From NCBI GenBank assembly GCA_037074585.1, contig CM073492.1, forward strand, positions 15,939,001 through 16,003,000: a stretch of DNA of 64,000 nucleotides, given 5' to 3'. The DNA is from Biancaea sappan. Taxonomy: Eukaryota > Streptophyta > Magnoliopsida > Fabales > Fabaceae. The stretch's first letter is position 1. Every line of letters begins with the position of its first letter. A program made the translations under genes and the position numbers. The notes under the pieces are model-generated. The model was given only the letters and a program-made list of their open reading frames with translations, made no database searches and was not told the DNA's origin. Positions 10,994 to 22,900 of the stretch are shown here, in pieces.

Positions 10994-13900
10994 ATGCGCG
11001 TTTTTCCAGTGTCGTCAGAATCTTGCTCTGCTTTCCTATTCATACAATCATCGCCTTCTACTTCTATAAAATCGATTGTCCAATCCTCCCTATTTATATC
11101 TACTCCCCCTTCTCCGAAATTATGGTCCTTCAAATTAAGCCCTCTCCTGTATTGCACTCCAAAATCCGATTCCCCCACTTTGGGTGATGACCAAGAGGAC
11201 GAAGGCTCTGTCGATTTCGTGAATTATGCATCCGCTGTTGATACGGAGGTTTATGCTTTAGATGATGTAGTTGAAGAGTCAGAATTTATATCTGAGGATG
11301 GTGTGTACATAGAGGTGAAGAAGCTGGAGAAGAACTCACGCAGAATTGAATCCAGGATTCCCATTAACGCACCCCTTCGTACTGTTTGGAACATATTGAC
11401 TGATTATGAGAAGTTGGCCGATTTCATTCCTGGTCTTGCCGTCAGCCAATTGCTTGAAAAAGGAGACAAATATGCTCGTCTATTTCAGGTTCGTCCACAT
11501 AATAGCCGCTGCTTACCGGTCGCTATTTTCCTTCGATCAATTCTTTTTTGAGAAATTTGGTGCATGCTTATGGTAGAACGTAAATCGTCTCTCATAATGC
11601 ATTTTGCTGAGTTACATAGATATTTTTATAGGATTTGTCGCGGGCTCAGATATAACTGATGCCCGTCCATTCCGAACCTTGTCCTTTTCTTGATTGAAGG
11701 AATAAAGAAAAAAGGAGTTGTGAGAAAATTAGAGTAATTCAATAGGTATATTGCCCAATAGGCTAATACTCATAACTTGTGCAATAATGTTAACCCTGGA
11801 AATGTGCCTATAGCATACCTCTTTCAACGACGACTGAATTAATGTGCGGGATATGCTGTCATTTTTTGAACATCCTGAGCTATAGTTAATGAATAATATT
11901 TGGGTGTTTGTACAATTAAAGGTCAGATTGAATCTGTACCTGGCCCCACATATACGGATTTAATTTGAATCCTCAATTGCATAAACACTAAATGGCACCT
12001 CAGAATTTTTTGCAGTTAATTGTGGAGCTAAAAGATTCTTGAATGTCCTTGATGATACTGCTTTCTACTTCAATAAGGTCAGTTTTGATGCATCAAAAGA
12101 GTTTATTGAATAGGGGAGCTGCTTAAACTTAGCGAAGTGCGTAGGACGGCAAATGAATAATGTTTAAACTGAAAACTTAGTGGGTCTTGGTCTGTCTCAG
12201 AAATGTTAGTTTGTTTAGTTAAGGTATCTAAATGAATGGTAATAAACAGAAATATAATGTTGGCCTCAGAGGACTCGATTCTATTTTTTATATTTAGCAG
12301 ATGCATTTTGTGTTGCTAACACACTTTGAATTGGATGGATATGTTATGTGAGGCATGAATTTGGAAAGACACTATTATGGCAAATACACCATTTTAGTGA
12401 ATATGCTATCCAAACACATTTTACTGACTGAGATAGAGGCTTGGCGGGTAAGTTTCTAGAGTGTACGTTGTGTACAGTGAAAACTGATTAAATCAATAAA
12501 TCTTTGAAGCTTGGGGAATCTCCTTGCAGTACTATAATATTATGTGGATTAGAGGAAATATTTCAACCTAAGAATCTTCGAATATGTTATCCAAACACAT
12601 TTTAGTGACTGAGATAGAGGCTTGGTGGGTAAGTTTCTAAAGTGTACTTTGTGTACAGTGACAGCTGATTAAATCAATAAATCTTTGAAGCTTGGGGAAC
12701 CTCCTTGCAGTACTATGATATTGTGTGGATTAGAGGAAATATTTCAACCTAAGAATCCTGACCACTTAGTGATCAAGATTATGTTCCCAAGAATTAGTTC
12801 TCTAAGGTGTTAATATGCGAGCATATATTACAGAAGTTATGTTTCATTCAGTGCAGATGTCAACCTAAGAATCCTACCTCGTAATATATGTTCGCATATC
12901 ATGTTTCATTCAGTGCTGTTTGACATCAACAGATGACATAAAAGTCTCTTCTGCATCGATTTTTTGCGAGATTGTACATATGTACCTAGATTATGGTTAT
13001 AAGTGATGTTAGTACACACCTTAGTTAATGCAGCATTATACTATCAAAGATGAGGGTCATTATGATGATTATCCATTATATTGCTGAGTTCTCTCAATAC
13101 TACAGCAAGATGTTTTTTCTTGTGACCTTAACTAAAAAATTCATCTTACTTAGAATTTTTGTCTATCATGCATTTTGTTTGGGATATACTTACTGTTTTT
13201 ACATTTTCTGAATAGGTTGGACAGCAGAACTTGGCATTTGGACTAAAATTTGATGCTAAAGGAATTATAGATTGTTATGAGAAGGAATTGGAGATTCTTC
13301 CTTCTGGTATGAAGCGTGAAATTGAATTCAAGATGACAGAAGGGGATTTTCAACTCTTTGAAGGAAAATGGTCTATTTTGCAGGTAGGATTTTGTTGTTA
13401 CCATGCTGAAATTTACTGGATTCTGCAAAATTTCTCTTACATGTGCATATGTAAGAGCTTCAAGGCACTCTATCATTTCGATCTTCTAATTTTCTAAAGT
13501 TCTAGTTTCAAAAGTCAACATTTTTAACTCATGAAGAAATTATAGCTAACCTTGTTGGCACCAACTAGAAGTAAACAGTGTCATACTCGGGAAAGTTGAG
13601 TCCTTATAGTCAAGGTCTAGGGCCTGTGGCTTCTGAACTCTGACAATCTTGACTTACTATACTTTGGGGTCCTTTAATTAAATAATAATTTGAATATGTC
13701 CATCTGTTTTGATGCAAAACAATTCAAAACAACTGAAAATTTTCCTGATGTTGAAACCATATAAGCTAAAGGTAGAATAATGTGTTGTTTACATACATAT
13801 CTAACTTCTTCGACAATGGTGGTTTTGCAGTCCAATAGTAGAAGCTGTGAAGAGTCGGAAGTCCAACAAAGTAAGACGACCCTTTCTTATATAGTGGATG

Positions 13901-14007
13901 TAAAGCCAAAACTATGGCTGCCTGTTGGTCTTATAGAGGGTAGATTGTGCAGTGAGATAAAAGTGAACCTTATATCCGTCAGGGATGAAGCTCATAAAGC
14001 TACCTGA
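10994..14007 (+). CDS. Polyketide cyclase/START-like lipid-transport superfamily protein, probably plastidial
   Basis: Three exons (10994-11488, 13216-13383, 13831-14007) are all phase 0 and encode 279 residues. Residues 1 to about 65 are Ser/Pro-rich with few acidic residues, like a chloroplast transit peptide. An acidic linker (DDQEDEGSVDF) follows. The Coq10/polyketide_cyc-type SRPBCC domain starts near residue 113 (RIESRIPINAPLRTVWNILT, then DYEKLADFIPGL) and runs to about residue 268. The exon structure and these blocks match plant proteins annotated as polyketide cyclase/dehydrase and lipid transport superfamily (At4g01650-like). The fold binds hydrophobic ligands, and the ligand is unknown. 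The first intron is long (1.7 kb) and holds a 181-bp tandem duplication. The ORF reading past 11488 is intron read-through. Confidence 0.88.
12401..12757. repeat. 181-bp tandem duplication in intron 1 of the START-domain gene
   Basis: The segment 12401-12581 (starting ATATGCTATCCAAACACATT) is repeated at 12582-12757 with roughly 90 percent or better identity judged by eye. Both copies include TGAGATAGAGGCTTGG and AATCTTTGAAGCTTGGGGAA. A short piece (CAACCTAAGAATCCT) recurs near 12862, suggesting a third remnant. Confidence 0.9.
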
Positions 14008-14159
14008 GGGCCCTGCATTCACTTTGACTTCATTATCCCCCTTCTTATCTTTGGATCATACAAAATTGAATAGATGCATTATAGCTACTTTCTTGAAAGC
14101 ATCCTCGTTTCACTAACTCCTCAGTTTCAGCTTCGTAGAGTTGCAAGCATTGGCTAAAT

Positions 14160-14710
14160 CTGGACAGTGTCTTCTGAGGTTGTTTAAATCCAATTAGATT
14201 CAATTTCGTCCAATACAATTCAACCAAAATCAATTAATACCGACTGTGTGATTGATCAGATGAAATTTTGACAAAATTGATTTAGTCAAATTGATTGTTG
14301 AATGGCTCAGTGGCTATTCAATTCAAATCTATCAACTGATTACATAATATATTAATATATTATATATTACACAATATATTATATATTTTATGTTTTATAG
14401 ATAATATATATCTTTTTTTTTTTTACTCTAGAAGTAGAAAAATAATTTATTGCTGGAAATATTTAATTTTATTATTGAGATCTGTAAAATAAAAAGAGGA
14501 AATTAATGTTCAATTTTATAAAAACAAATTAGCAGTTTAAAATGGAAACTAATCATCTGATCCAATTTAAACGAACTATGATTAGACTGTATTAATTTAA
14601 AATTATGTAAAATAATCAAATTGATTGAATAAGATTTTTTTTCATTCAATTAAATCAGATTAATCAGTCAAAGTAATAAAATTGGTTCAGTCTAAATCAA
14701 TGTACATGTC
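14160..14710. repeat. Dispersed AT-rich repeat, member 1
   Basis: The segment is dense in variants of TTGATTTAGTCAAATTGATT, AATCAAATTGATTGAA and AATTGGTTCAGTC around an AATATATTA-rich core. It resembles segments at about 18000-18300, 25290-25770 and 36350-36800. It does not code. The class of element is unknown. Confidence 0.4.
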
Positions 14711-17649
14711 TAGTTTGTCCATGGTGGGGACTGATCACACCATAAGTAGGGACAGGGTAAACCTCCATGGGGTTGCATTTCTCATCAACCAAACACATCA
14801 ATACCGAGGCTTAGCCTTCCGCAATTGAAGGCAAATAATAACTTCACTCTCCATTGATTTTTGTGTTGTTGCTCTTTCCCTTTCTTATGTTTGGTGCCTA
14901 ATCTTGGAAATTATAACTCTACAAAATTGTATAACTCTCAGTGGTTCTGCTACATTAATTTTTTACCTTTACTCAAAAGAATCGTCTATATTGTTTTTAT
15001 ACAGATTTAAGACCTATGGTTACCTCTTCACGTCGAGTGTTATTCATAACGACAGCCTGAAGAAAGAACAAATACAATCACTCTTCCAAATCCAATCAAT
15101 ATCTCAACTAATCAGATTTCACTTCTTTTTAGGAGCTAAGGGCAGTTCACAGTGATCATACTCAATGACGACGGAAATGAACTAAAAATTCCGTCCAAGT
15201 TGTCGAATGGCTTTAAAAGATTCTGATGAAACTTTTGGTTGATGGAAAAAGTTAATTATGCGCCGTTTGAAAGTTATAATCGAATAGGAAATGAAGTATT
15301 TAAAATAGTTAAACGTCTGTGTCATCGTCTAATATTATACAGAGTTGATTATAGATGGTATCGGTGAAAGAAGAAATGAGAATTGAAAGTTGAAACCTCA
15401 AGTGATGACGTAGATTCTTCCATTCCACGTCTTCAATCCACGTGGTCAATATAGTTTTGTGTGTGTCTTTATCTTCAACTTCAACAAACAAACCTAATTA
15501 ACTTAAACTCTTCTGTATTATTCACAACGTCAATTTACAAAAAAGCACAAAAATTCTTCCCTATATATTCTAACTTACATCAGTATGTAAGCAAATATAT
15601 TGTTTGACACACGGGTTAAGTAGGGTGTTTGATGCACGTATATTATTTGATCAGCGTGCATACGCTGAACTCTTTATTTGACGCCAAGCAAAGAAATTGA
15701 ATTTATATAAATAATTAGTCAAATTAACTTTTCATATGATTCTATTTCTATCTTGAAATTTTTGTCATTGCTTTTATATTTTTAACTTTTTTTAAAAAAA
15801 AAACTTCATTTCCATTTTATTGATGGCTTAATTTTGAATTTAAATATGTTGATACCCCCAAAAATCACACCACTTAACAAAAGTACATGTGTAACGAATT
15901 CTATACCGATTTGAGGTTGCTTTTTACTTACATTATATAATTGCTTTTGTAAGATGATGACTTCTACTCATTGATCAAGGATATATATATATATATATAG
16001 GGGATTGTAACTCATTGAATGGGACAAATTTTTTAATATAATAAGGGAGTGACCTCAGACACAATTAGAGCTCATCATCATCGTCATCATCATCATCATC
16101 ATCAAAACCAACTAAGCCACAAGACCTATGACCTTTTGGCAAGTAATCTCCAACTAACCCAAAAATAGATTTAAGAAAATTAACCTAAAATACTAATTTA
16201 AACGTTTGTATTATTATTACATGACATCTACCAAAAAATACGAATCTTGAGAGTGACAAAACTCAATGGCTCTTATTAAGAAAAGGAAAAGCATCTTATT
16301 AATAAATGGGTGAGTGGTTTTTGAAGATTATGGAAATCATAATCTTTTATTCTGTTTGTTTGGCTTCTGCATTTGATAATAATAATTTGATGTGTGATAT
16401 CATAGGGCAATTCTCATGGCGTATGGCATTCTTTCACTTTCACATGGAGGGTTTCGTTGCCATATTGTCGTGCTGTGCCTCATGCCTTTGATTTATTAAA
16501 CATTTTCCCGAGCGACGACTTTGGCTTAAGATGCCCACTTCAACTGCCTCTGTCTTAGCATTTTCTTTTAATTAATCTACATATGGGATTTTTATTATTC
16601 TTCACACTAAATAATACAAAGATCCGTACCTGAATGGAAGGCTTTTAGGCTTTTTTTAATTAAAAATAATGGCGTTGAAATTTAATCAAATGGGGTCACT
16701 CCTCTCGCCTCATCCTCATTATTAAGTAGGTTTAGTTAGTCAACATATGCAGAGTTGGTGCATCAGGTTTATTTTCTACTGCTTTAAATTCAACCAGCTG
16801 AAATAAGGTTAATTTAGGGAGAATATGAACTTTTGAGAGTTGTATTTGGATCTTTTGTTTGGCCTTGAAGCAAAGATCAAGCATACTGTTAGGTCTATTT
16901 TAAATAGTTAAATTTTACAATAAACGATTCAGATTAAGTCATTTGTTGTAAAATTTAAATATTGGATTGTTAGTTATAAAATTTAATTACTCATATTAAA
17001 TCAAGCACCCTGCTTGATTTTGAAGTCTAGAGTTTGAATTTTTTTTATTGTTAAATCATCTTAAAATTTGTATGTATTAATAATAAAAAATATATTTTAC
17101 ACATGTTTTTGATACATTTCTAATTTCACATTTTTTTTTTGATGAAATAAATATGTGTTGAGTTTGACTTTTTAAAAGCTTGAGTTGTTTATTATTGGAT
17201 CACGTTGAAATTATGTAAAATATATTTTTATTATTATATACATAAATTTTGAGGTAATTCAAACATAAAACAACTTAAAAAAAAGATATAAAAAAACTTT
17301 ATCTCTCAATGAGTCCGGTTGTTCGTAGATCTTTCCTTTCCAATAGTGAATTGTCCATCTAGCTATGAAGAAATTACAATATTTTATTCTTATGCTATTT
17401 TAAAATACAGAAGTATTGGAATTTATTTTCTTATCTCTTAAACAAATATGAGTGGATAAGTGTATTTATTCATTAAATTGGAGAGCTACCCAAAATAAAA
17501 TTAAAGAAATTTAAAAATATGCAATATGATTATGCAGCCATAAAGTAATTTTATTCATCATCATAAACTTAAATTTAACTGGAAAACATTAATAGAGACA
17601 ATTTATATTACACCTGCAAATTTAAATAGGTCAAAAAGTGCGAGTTGGT

Positions 17650-17667
17650 CCCCCCCCCCCCCCCCCC
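17650..17667. repeat. Homopolymer of 18 C
   Basis: An uninterrupted C run lies in otherwise AT-rich DNA. Its exact length is a likely sequencing or assembly uncertainty. Confidence 0.85.
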
Positions 17668-17999
17668 TCTCTTCCAAAACAAAAAAAATCAAACACACAA
17701 CGCCAAAAAAATACAAAAATGAATAAATTAGTGTCAGGAAAACATTGAAATTTAGGAAGGGGAATAGAGCGAGGACTCAGAAAGTCAGAAAGGGAAATGA
17801 ACATTAATGTCAAGCAGTTAAGAATTATGAATCCATAATAATTACAACTATGAATGCTTCAGCAGCAAAAGATGGTATCGTTGCTGTAGGCATTATCCTA
17901 TCCCTATGAATTATGATTACTCTCAACTCTTATGTCAAACACCACACGCCGATCACTATTCTTTTTTTCTTTTCGTCAACGGTGCCCTCCTGCCTATTT

Positions 18000-18300
18000 T
18001 TAGTAAGGTTCAAAAAATTAACTCAGTTATTATATCAATTTTATGATCGAATTGTGATTAAATTATAGTTAAATTAATAGTATTTAAAATATATAAAAAT
18101 ATATACTTAATATATAATACTAAATCTTTTTCTAATAGATTAAATTTTTAAAAATTTTTTAAAAACATATAATAATATTCAAAAAAAAGTAAACAGATAT
18201 TATTTGTTCGAGACTTATTTTCACCTGTTCATTGGTTTAAATTGAATCTATTTTTTGATCGATTAACTGATTTTTAAATTCCTTAAACACTGATTTTTAG
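18000..18300. repeat. Dispersed AT-rich repeat, member 2
   Basis: It shares with the copies near 25.3-25.8 and 36.4-36.8 kb an AT-rich core of about 200 bp. One side carries GATTGAATC/GATCGAATTG-like motifs. The other carries GGTTTAAATTGAA followed by TTTTTTGATC. It does not code. Confidence 0.4.
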
Positions 18301-19299
18301 TAGTGCTTCTTTATTATATAAGGGAAAAATATTAAATATTTGTAATGTAATTTGAAAAAATGAAATAAGAAGAACCATTCTTTTTTTTCTATGGAAATAT
18401 AAATTATAAATTTTACTGCAGGTTTTCTTTAAGTAACACTCAATAATACTATACTATTACTATTTATAAATAGTCAACTTTCTAAAAGCAGTTGTTATTA
18501 TTATTATTTTTTCTCGTGTGACTAGATGTAGTCCCGACAATGCGGCCCAAATATTAATGACGAAGACTTTGAGAAGTTATAGTATTCCCAAAGAATTTGA
18601 AAATTTTGGGATGTAATGTGATTAGCAAAATGAAAAAGGCAAATCATTCGTTGAAACTAGGCTTTTAAGTTTTAAATATGGCAGAACAGTAAATTAACGA
18701 AGGCCCAAAATTGGAAATTACATATTATCAGAAGAGTGAGTGAAAAAAATGACTACATTTAACTTCACCTTTTTTTATTTGTTTGACTTATATGATCAGT
18801 ACAAAAGAAAACTAGATGTAGAAAATAATAGCATGGCTTTCTTTCCATGTACGTGTATTGTCGTAGGATCATAATTTGGGAACTATTCTATCAAAGTTGA
18901 TATATGAATATTTTTATGCTTCAAAATTGATAAAAATTTGGGGAAAAAAAAAAGAATTGGGATGCTCTCGCTGCATCCCCACCATTCAATTTCATTGATG
19001 AGAATGATGATGGGGTAGTGCCAATTTATTGACATCACCAAAGCACCACCAATCATTCTCTCGAAAAACAATATAAACAAAGAAGAAAAACAATATCAGT
19101 CTCCATCTCTACTTTTCAACGTAATTATTTTATTTTTTTTTTAAGTTTTTACCCTCCCAAACCATTTGAAAACCCCAAGAAAGAGACCCTCCTTGATGAA
19201 CTAAACTTTGATTCTTCATGGTCTGACCAAATCTCTAATTTTTTTTTTTTAATATTGGCATCCAAAAACCCACATTTTCCCTTCTTTCCCCTCCTGTCG

Positions 19300-19973
19300 T
19301 CTCCCATTTGTTTTCCCCATTAGTCAAACACACTCCTCAGTGGTCCATTTCACCCACTTCTCAATCTGTCAGAGAAAAATTTCTGTTTTTCTCCTGTTCC
19401 TCACTGAGTTTCTAACCGCTGGCCGTGACTGAATGAATCAATGATATCTGTCGAATCGGGTGGGGCTTGGTTCCCTCCATGTTCATCCGTCAGATTTCGC
19501 GAAGAAGGAAATATAAATACTAAAATGGGTTTCTGTCTTTGTTTCTGATGTGCTCCATTCGCTGTCTTTGGCGCTCCTAGATCTGTTTGTGGGGGTGCTC
19601 GATCCACCGCTTCATTCGTGTATTAAGCAGTGCCCACAAGGTCAGATCATAACATTTTTACAAATTGTAGTTGTTACTTTCTATATACTGTGCGAAATAT
19701 TAATTCGGGGGACGATTTCGTTGTGATTCACCACCCAATTCACGTAGAGTGTGTTAGCTTAGTATATGTTTCACTGAGAACGCCATATGGGTTGCACCGC
19801 TTTCAGCCCTGGAATATGATGATGATGCATGGTCACTTCAGTAATCATGGATTGGTTGAGGAATTTATGGGGTTTTCAGAGTGTTGGTCTTCTTGTATAC
19901 ATCTGTATTTGCTGATGATGCTCGGTTACAGAAACCATTTATCAGCATCTCATAATCAGGGGCATTTGCAATA
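19300..19973 (+). other. Likely 5' leader of the POLTERGEIST-like gene, with a probable leader intron
   Basis: A pyrimidine-rich stretch (about 19260-19400) precedes a possible leader. ACAAG|GTCAG at 19640/19641 and TTACAG ending at 19931 fit a 5'UTR intron just before the ATG at 19974. The open frame 19630-19974 ends at the start codon and is not needed to explain anything. This is inference from splice signals only. Confidence 0.4.
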
Positions 19974-22900
19974 ATGGGTAACGGCACTTCTCGTGTCGTT
20001 GGCTGTTTAGTGCCATTTAACGGGAAAAGTGGAGTTGATTTGGAGTTTCTAGAGCCATTAGACGAGGGATTTGGCCATTCTTTCTGCTATGTGAGGCCAT
20101 CAATTTTTGAATCTCCTGCCATTACCCCATCAAACTCTGAGAGGTTTACAGTTGATTCAAGTATCCTTGATTCTGAAACATTAAGTGGATCCTTCAGGCA
20201 TGATAGTATTGAAGATTCCTCTGGCATACACAGACCAGGCAAGTGCTTCCCAGAAACCACATTCAAAACAATTTCAGGGGCTTCAGTCAGTGCCAACGTC
20301 TCAACTGCGCGGACTGGTAACCAGAGTGCATTATTTGCCAGTGATGTCCTAGAGCCAGCTGCATCATTCCAGGGAACCTCCTCATTTGCTGCAATCCCTT
20401 TGCAGCCTGTTCCTCGTGGCTCTGGACCTTTGAACAGTTTCATGTCTGGACCTCTTGAGAGAGGTTTTGCTTCAGGTCCATTGGATAGGGGTGGTGGTTT
20501 CATGTCTGGGCCAATAGAGAAGGGCGTCATGTCAGGCCCTCTTGATGCAGCTGACAAATCCAACTTTTCTGCACCACTTGCGCGAGGTCGTCGAAGGCCA
20601 CGTCTCCAACACCTCATGAGAAGTGTGAGTGGACCAATGAAAAGCACTTTTTCTCGGACCTTCTCTAAGCATTCTATGGGTGGTAGTTGGGTACAGCGGC
20701 TGTTCTTGCACCCAGTGACCCAATTGGCCTGGCATTCCAAAGACGCAAAGTTTCGACAAGATGGCTCTAGAAACTGTAGTGAAATAGGACCATCTGAAGG
20801 GGAGTATAAACACACACACAATTTACAGTGGGCTCATGGCAAGGCTGGTGAAGATAGGGTTCATGTGGTACTTTCTGAAGAACAAGGATGGTTGTTTATC
20901 GGGATATATGATGGTTTTAGCGGACCAGATGCCCCTGATTTTTTGATGAACCATCTTTATAGATTTGTAGACAAGGAACTGGAAGGGTTGCTTTGGGATT
21001 ATGAAGATAATCCTGTAGATCTGCTTCAACCTGAAGTCCCTAAGACTGGAGATGTTGCAGTTGCTCCAGAGTGCTGCAGGGAGGAACTGTCAGATAATCG
21101 TTATCATACCAATTCAAATCAAGAAAGTTTGTGTTGTTTAGAAGCTTCTTCTGGTCCAGCAAATAATGAGGATCAATCATCTGACACTGAGATAGTGGAG
21201 GAAAATGTGGCATTCAAGGTGAATGTTGATGACCAATTACCTAATTCTGGAAGTCCCAGTAAGTCGGGTATTGTTCCTGCTTCTGTTACACTCGGACAGT
21301 TAAGTGGTCAAGGTAGAAAAAGTGTTCGGCTTTATGAGCTACTTCAGATGGAATCTTGGGATGAACAAGGTTCCTTGTCAATCTCAGAAAAAGCTAAGGC
21401 TTCTTCTGTTCCTATGGAATCAACACAAGCTGGGTGGATGAGATCTTATTCATCTAATGCAAAAGAAGATAGTTCTAGACATCAGGATGAAGCTCCCACT
21501 ACGTCAGGAGAAAATGGAGAGGTTAGGTTTGAATCAATAAATCAAGAGCCTATAGCTGCTTTTTCTGTTTCAGGACAAAGGCAAAATACCAGAAAGTCAT
21601 ATCTTGGTACTAAAATTAGAGAAATGTTCAGGAAGCAGAAGTCCTTGCGTAAGAAACTTTTTCCTTGGAGTTATGATTGGCATAGGGAGGAAACTTGTGT
21701 TGATGAGAAAATATTGGAAGCCTCAGGGCCCATTAGAAAATGCAAATCTGGAGTAGTTGATCATAATGCAGTTTTAAAAGCAATGGCTAGAGCTCTTGAC
21801 AGAACAGAAGAGGCATACATGGAAATGGTGGAGAATAATCTGGAAAAAAATCCAGAGCTTGCTTTAATGGGATCATGTGTTTTAGTGATGCTGATGAAGG
21901 ATCAAGATGTCTATGTCATGAACCTTGGAGATAGTCGTGTCATTCTGGCTCAAGAAAGACCAAATGATCGTCATCCTAATTTAAGTTTTGTCAAGGATGA
22001 TGTGAGGCACAGAAATCGATCAAGAGAGTCATTAGTACGTATGGAGCTGGATAGAATTTCAGAGGAGTCCCCAATTCACAATCAAAACAGTCATGTCAAC
22101 AAGATGAACAAAAATAGAGAGATATCCATTTGCAGATTAAAAATGAGAGCTGTTCAGCTTTCCACAGATCACAGCACAAGTATTGAAGAGGTGTGTTTCC
22201 TTCCTTTTACTGGATTGGCAAATGTAATTAGTTTGTGATTTCCATTTAGTTCTAGTTCTAAAAAGAGGTGACATGAGTTATCAAATCTTCTAGTCTTGTA
22301 ATGTGTTAGCTACCTGACATGAAATATTGAATTGTATTCTGCTGCTTTGTGCTTGCATGTGTATATTGATTTACATGTTGTCTTTGCATGTGTTCTTAAC
22401 TATATTGTTCATAACTCACCTATGCATATTTTAATCCAAACTTTGTCATTCTGGAAATGACTTTTTTTTTTTATATTTGTTGACCCATGATAACATAGAT
22501 ATTTAGCACATTTTAACATGAATCGTAGGTTCTGATATTACTTTTCTAATAGCAAAAAAGTCATAAATTTCTGTGAGGAATTCAGTTATGTACCATGGCA
22601 ATTTAAATTATTTCTCAGACACAGTGAGATTCTTCACTGGTTTTCAGCAAAACTTTGAGTGGAATGCCGTTCCAAAATGGTGAAATCAATGTTAGTTGCA
22701 GTGTCTGGATTGGGCCAGATTTGTTGGTAACTTTGCATGAGGATTTTTCTTATATGCTATGGACAGTTGTAGTCACTCAATATTACAGATAATTATTAAA
22801 CTTATTTTAAACATGAACAATTTATGTTGAAAAGAATAGTGAATGATATTTTGGTGACATGAGAGAATTTTGCAATTTTACCTGTTGTCTGCAGGAAGTT

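Larger units (their letters stand above)
14008..19299. other. Gene-free, AT-rich intergenic region (5.3 kb)
   Basis: No coding region can be supported; all ORFs are under about 85 codons and unlike known families. Contents are a divergent AATTGGTT/AACCAATT-type repeat at about 14160-14710, a TA run near 15980, a CAT microsatellite at about 16073-16102, an 18-base C homopolymer at 17650-17667, and another member of the dispersed repeat near 18000-18300. The stretch just before 19300 is pyrimidine-rich and probably leads into the phosphatase promoter. Confidence 0.6.

Noticed and set aside
17650..17667. Poly-C run as a possible biological signal
   Set aside because: There is no structure around it. 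A homopolymer of this length is as likely a sequencing or assembly uncertainty.
20087..20821. 244-codon minus-strand ORF opposite POL
   Set aside because: It is the antisense of the conserved POL N-terminal coding exon. Its sequence resembles no family and the sense frame fully explains the openness.
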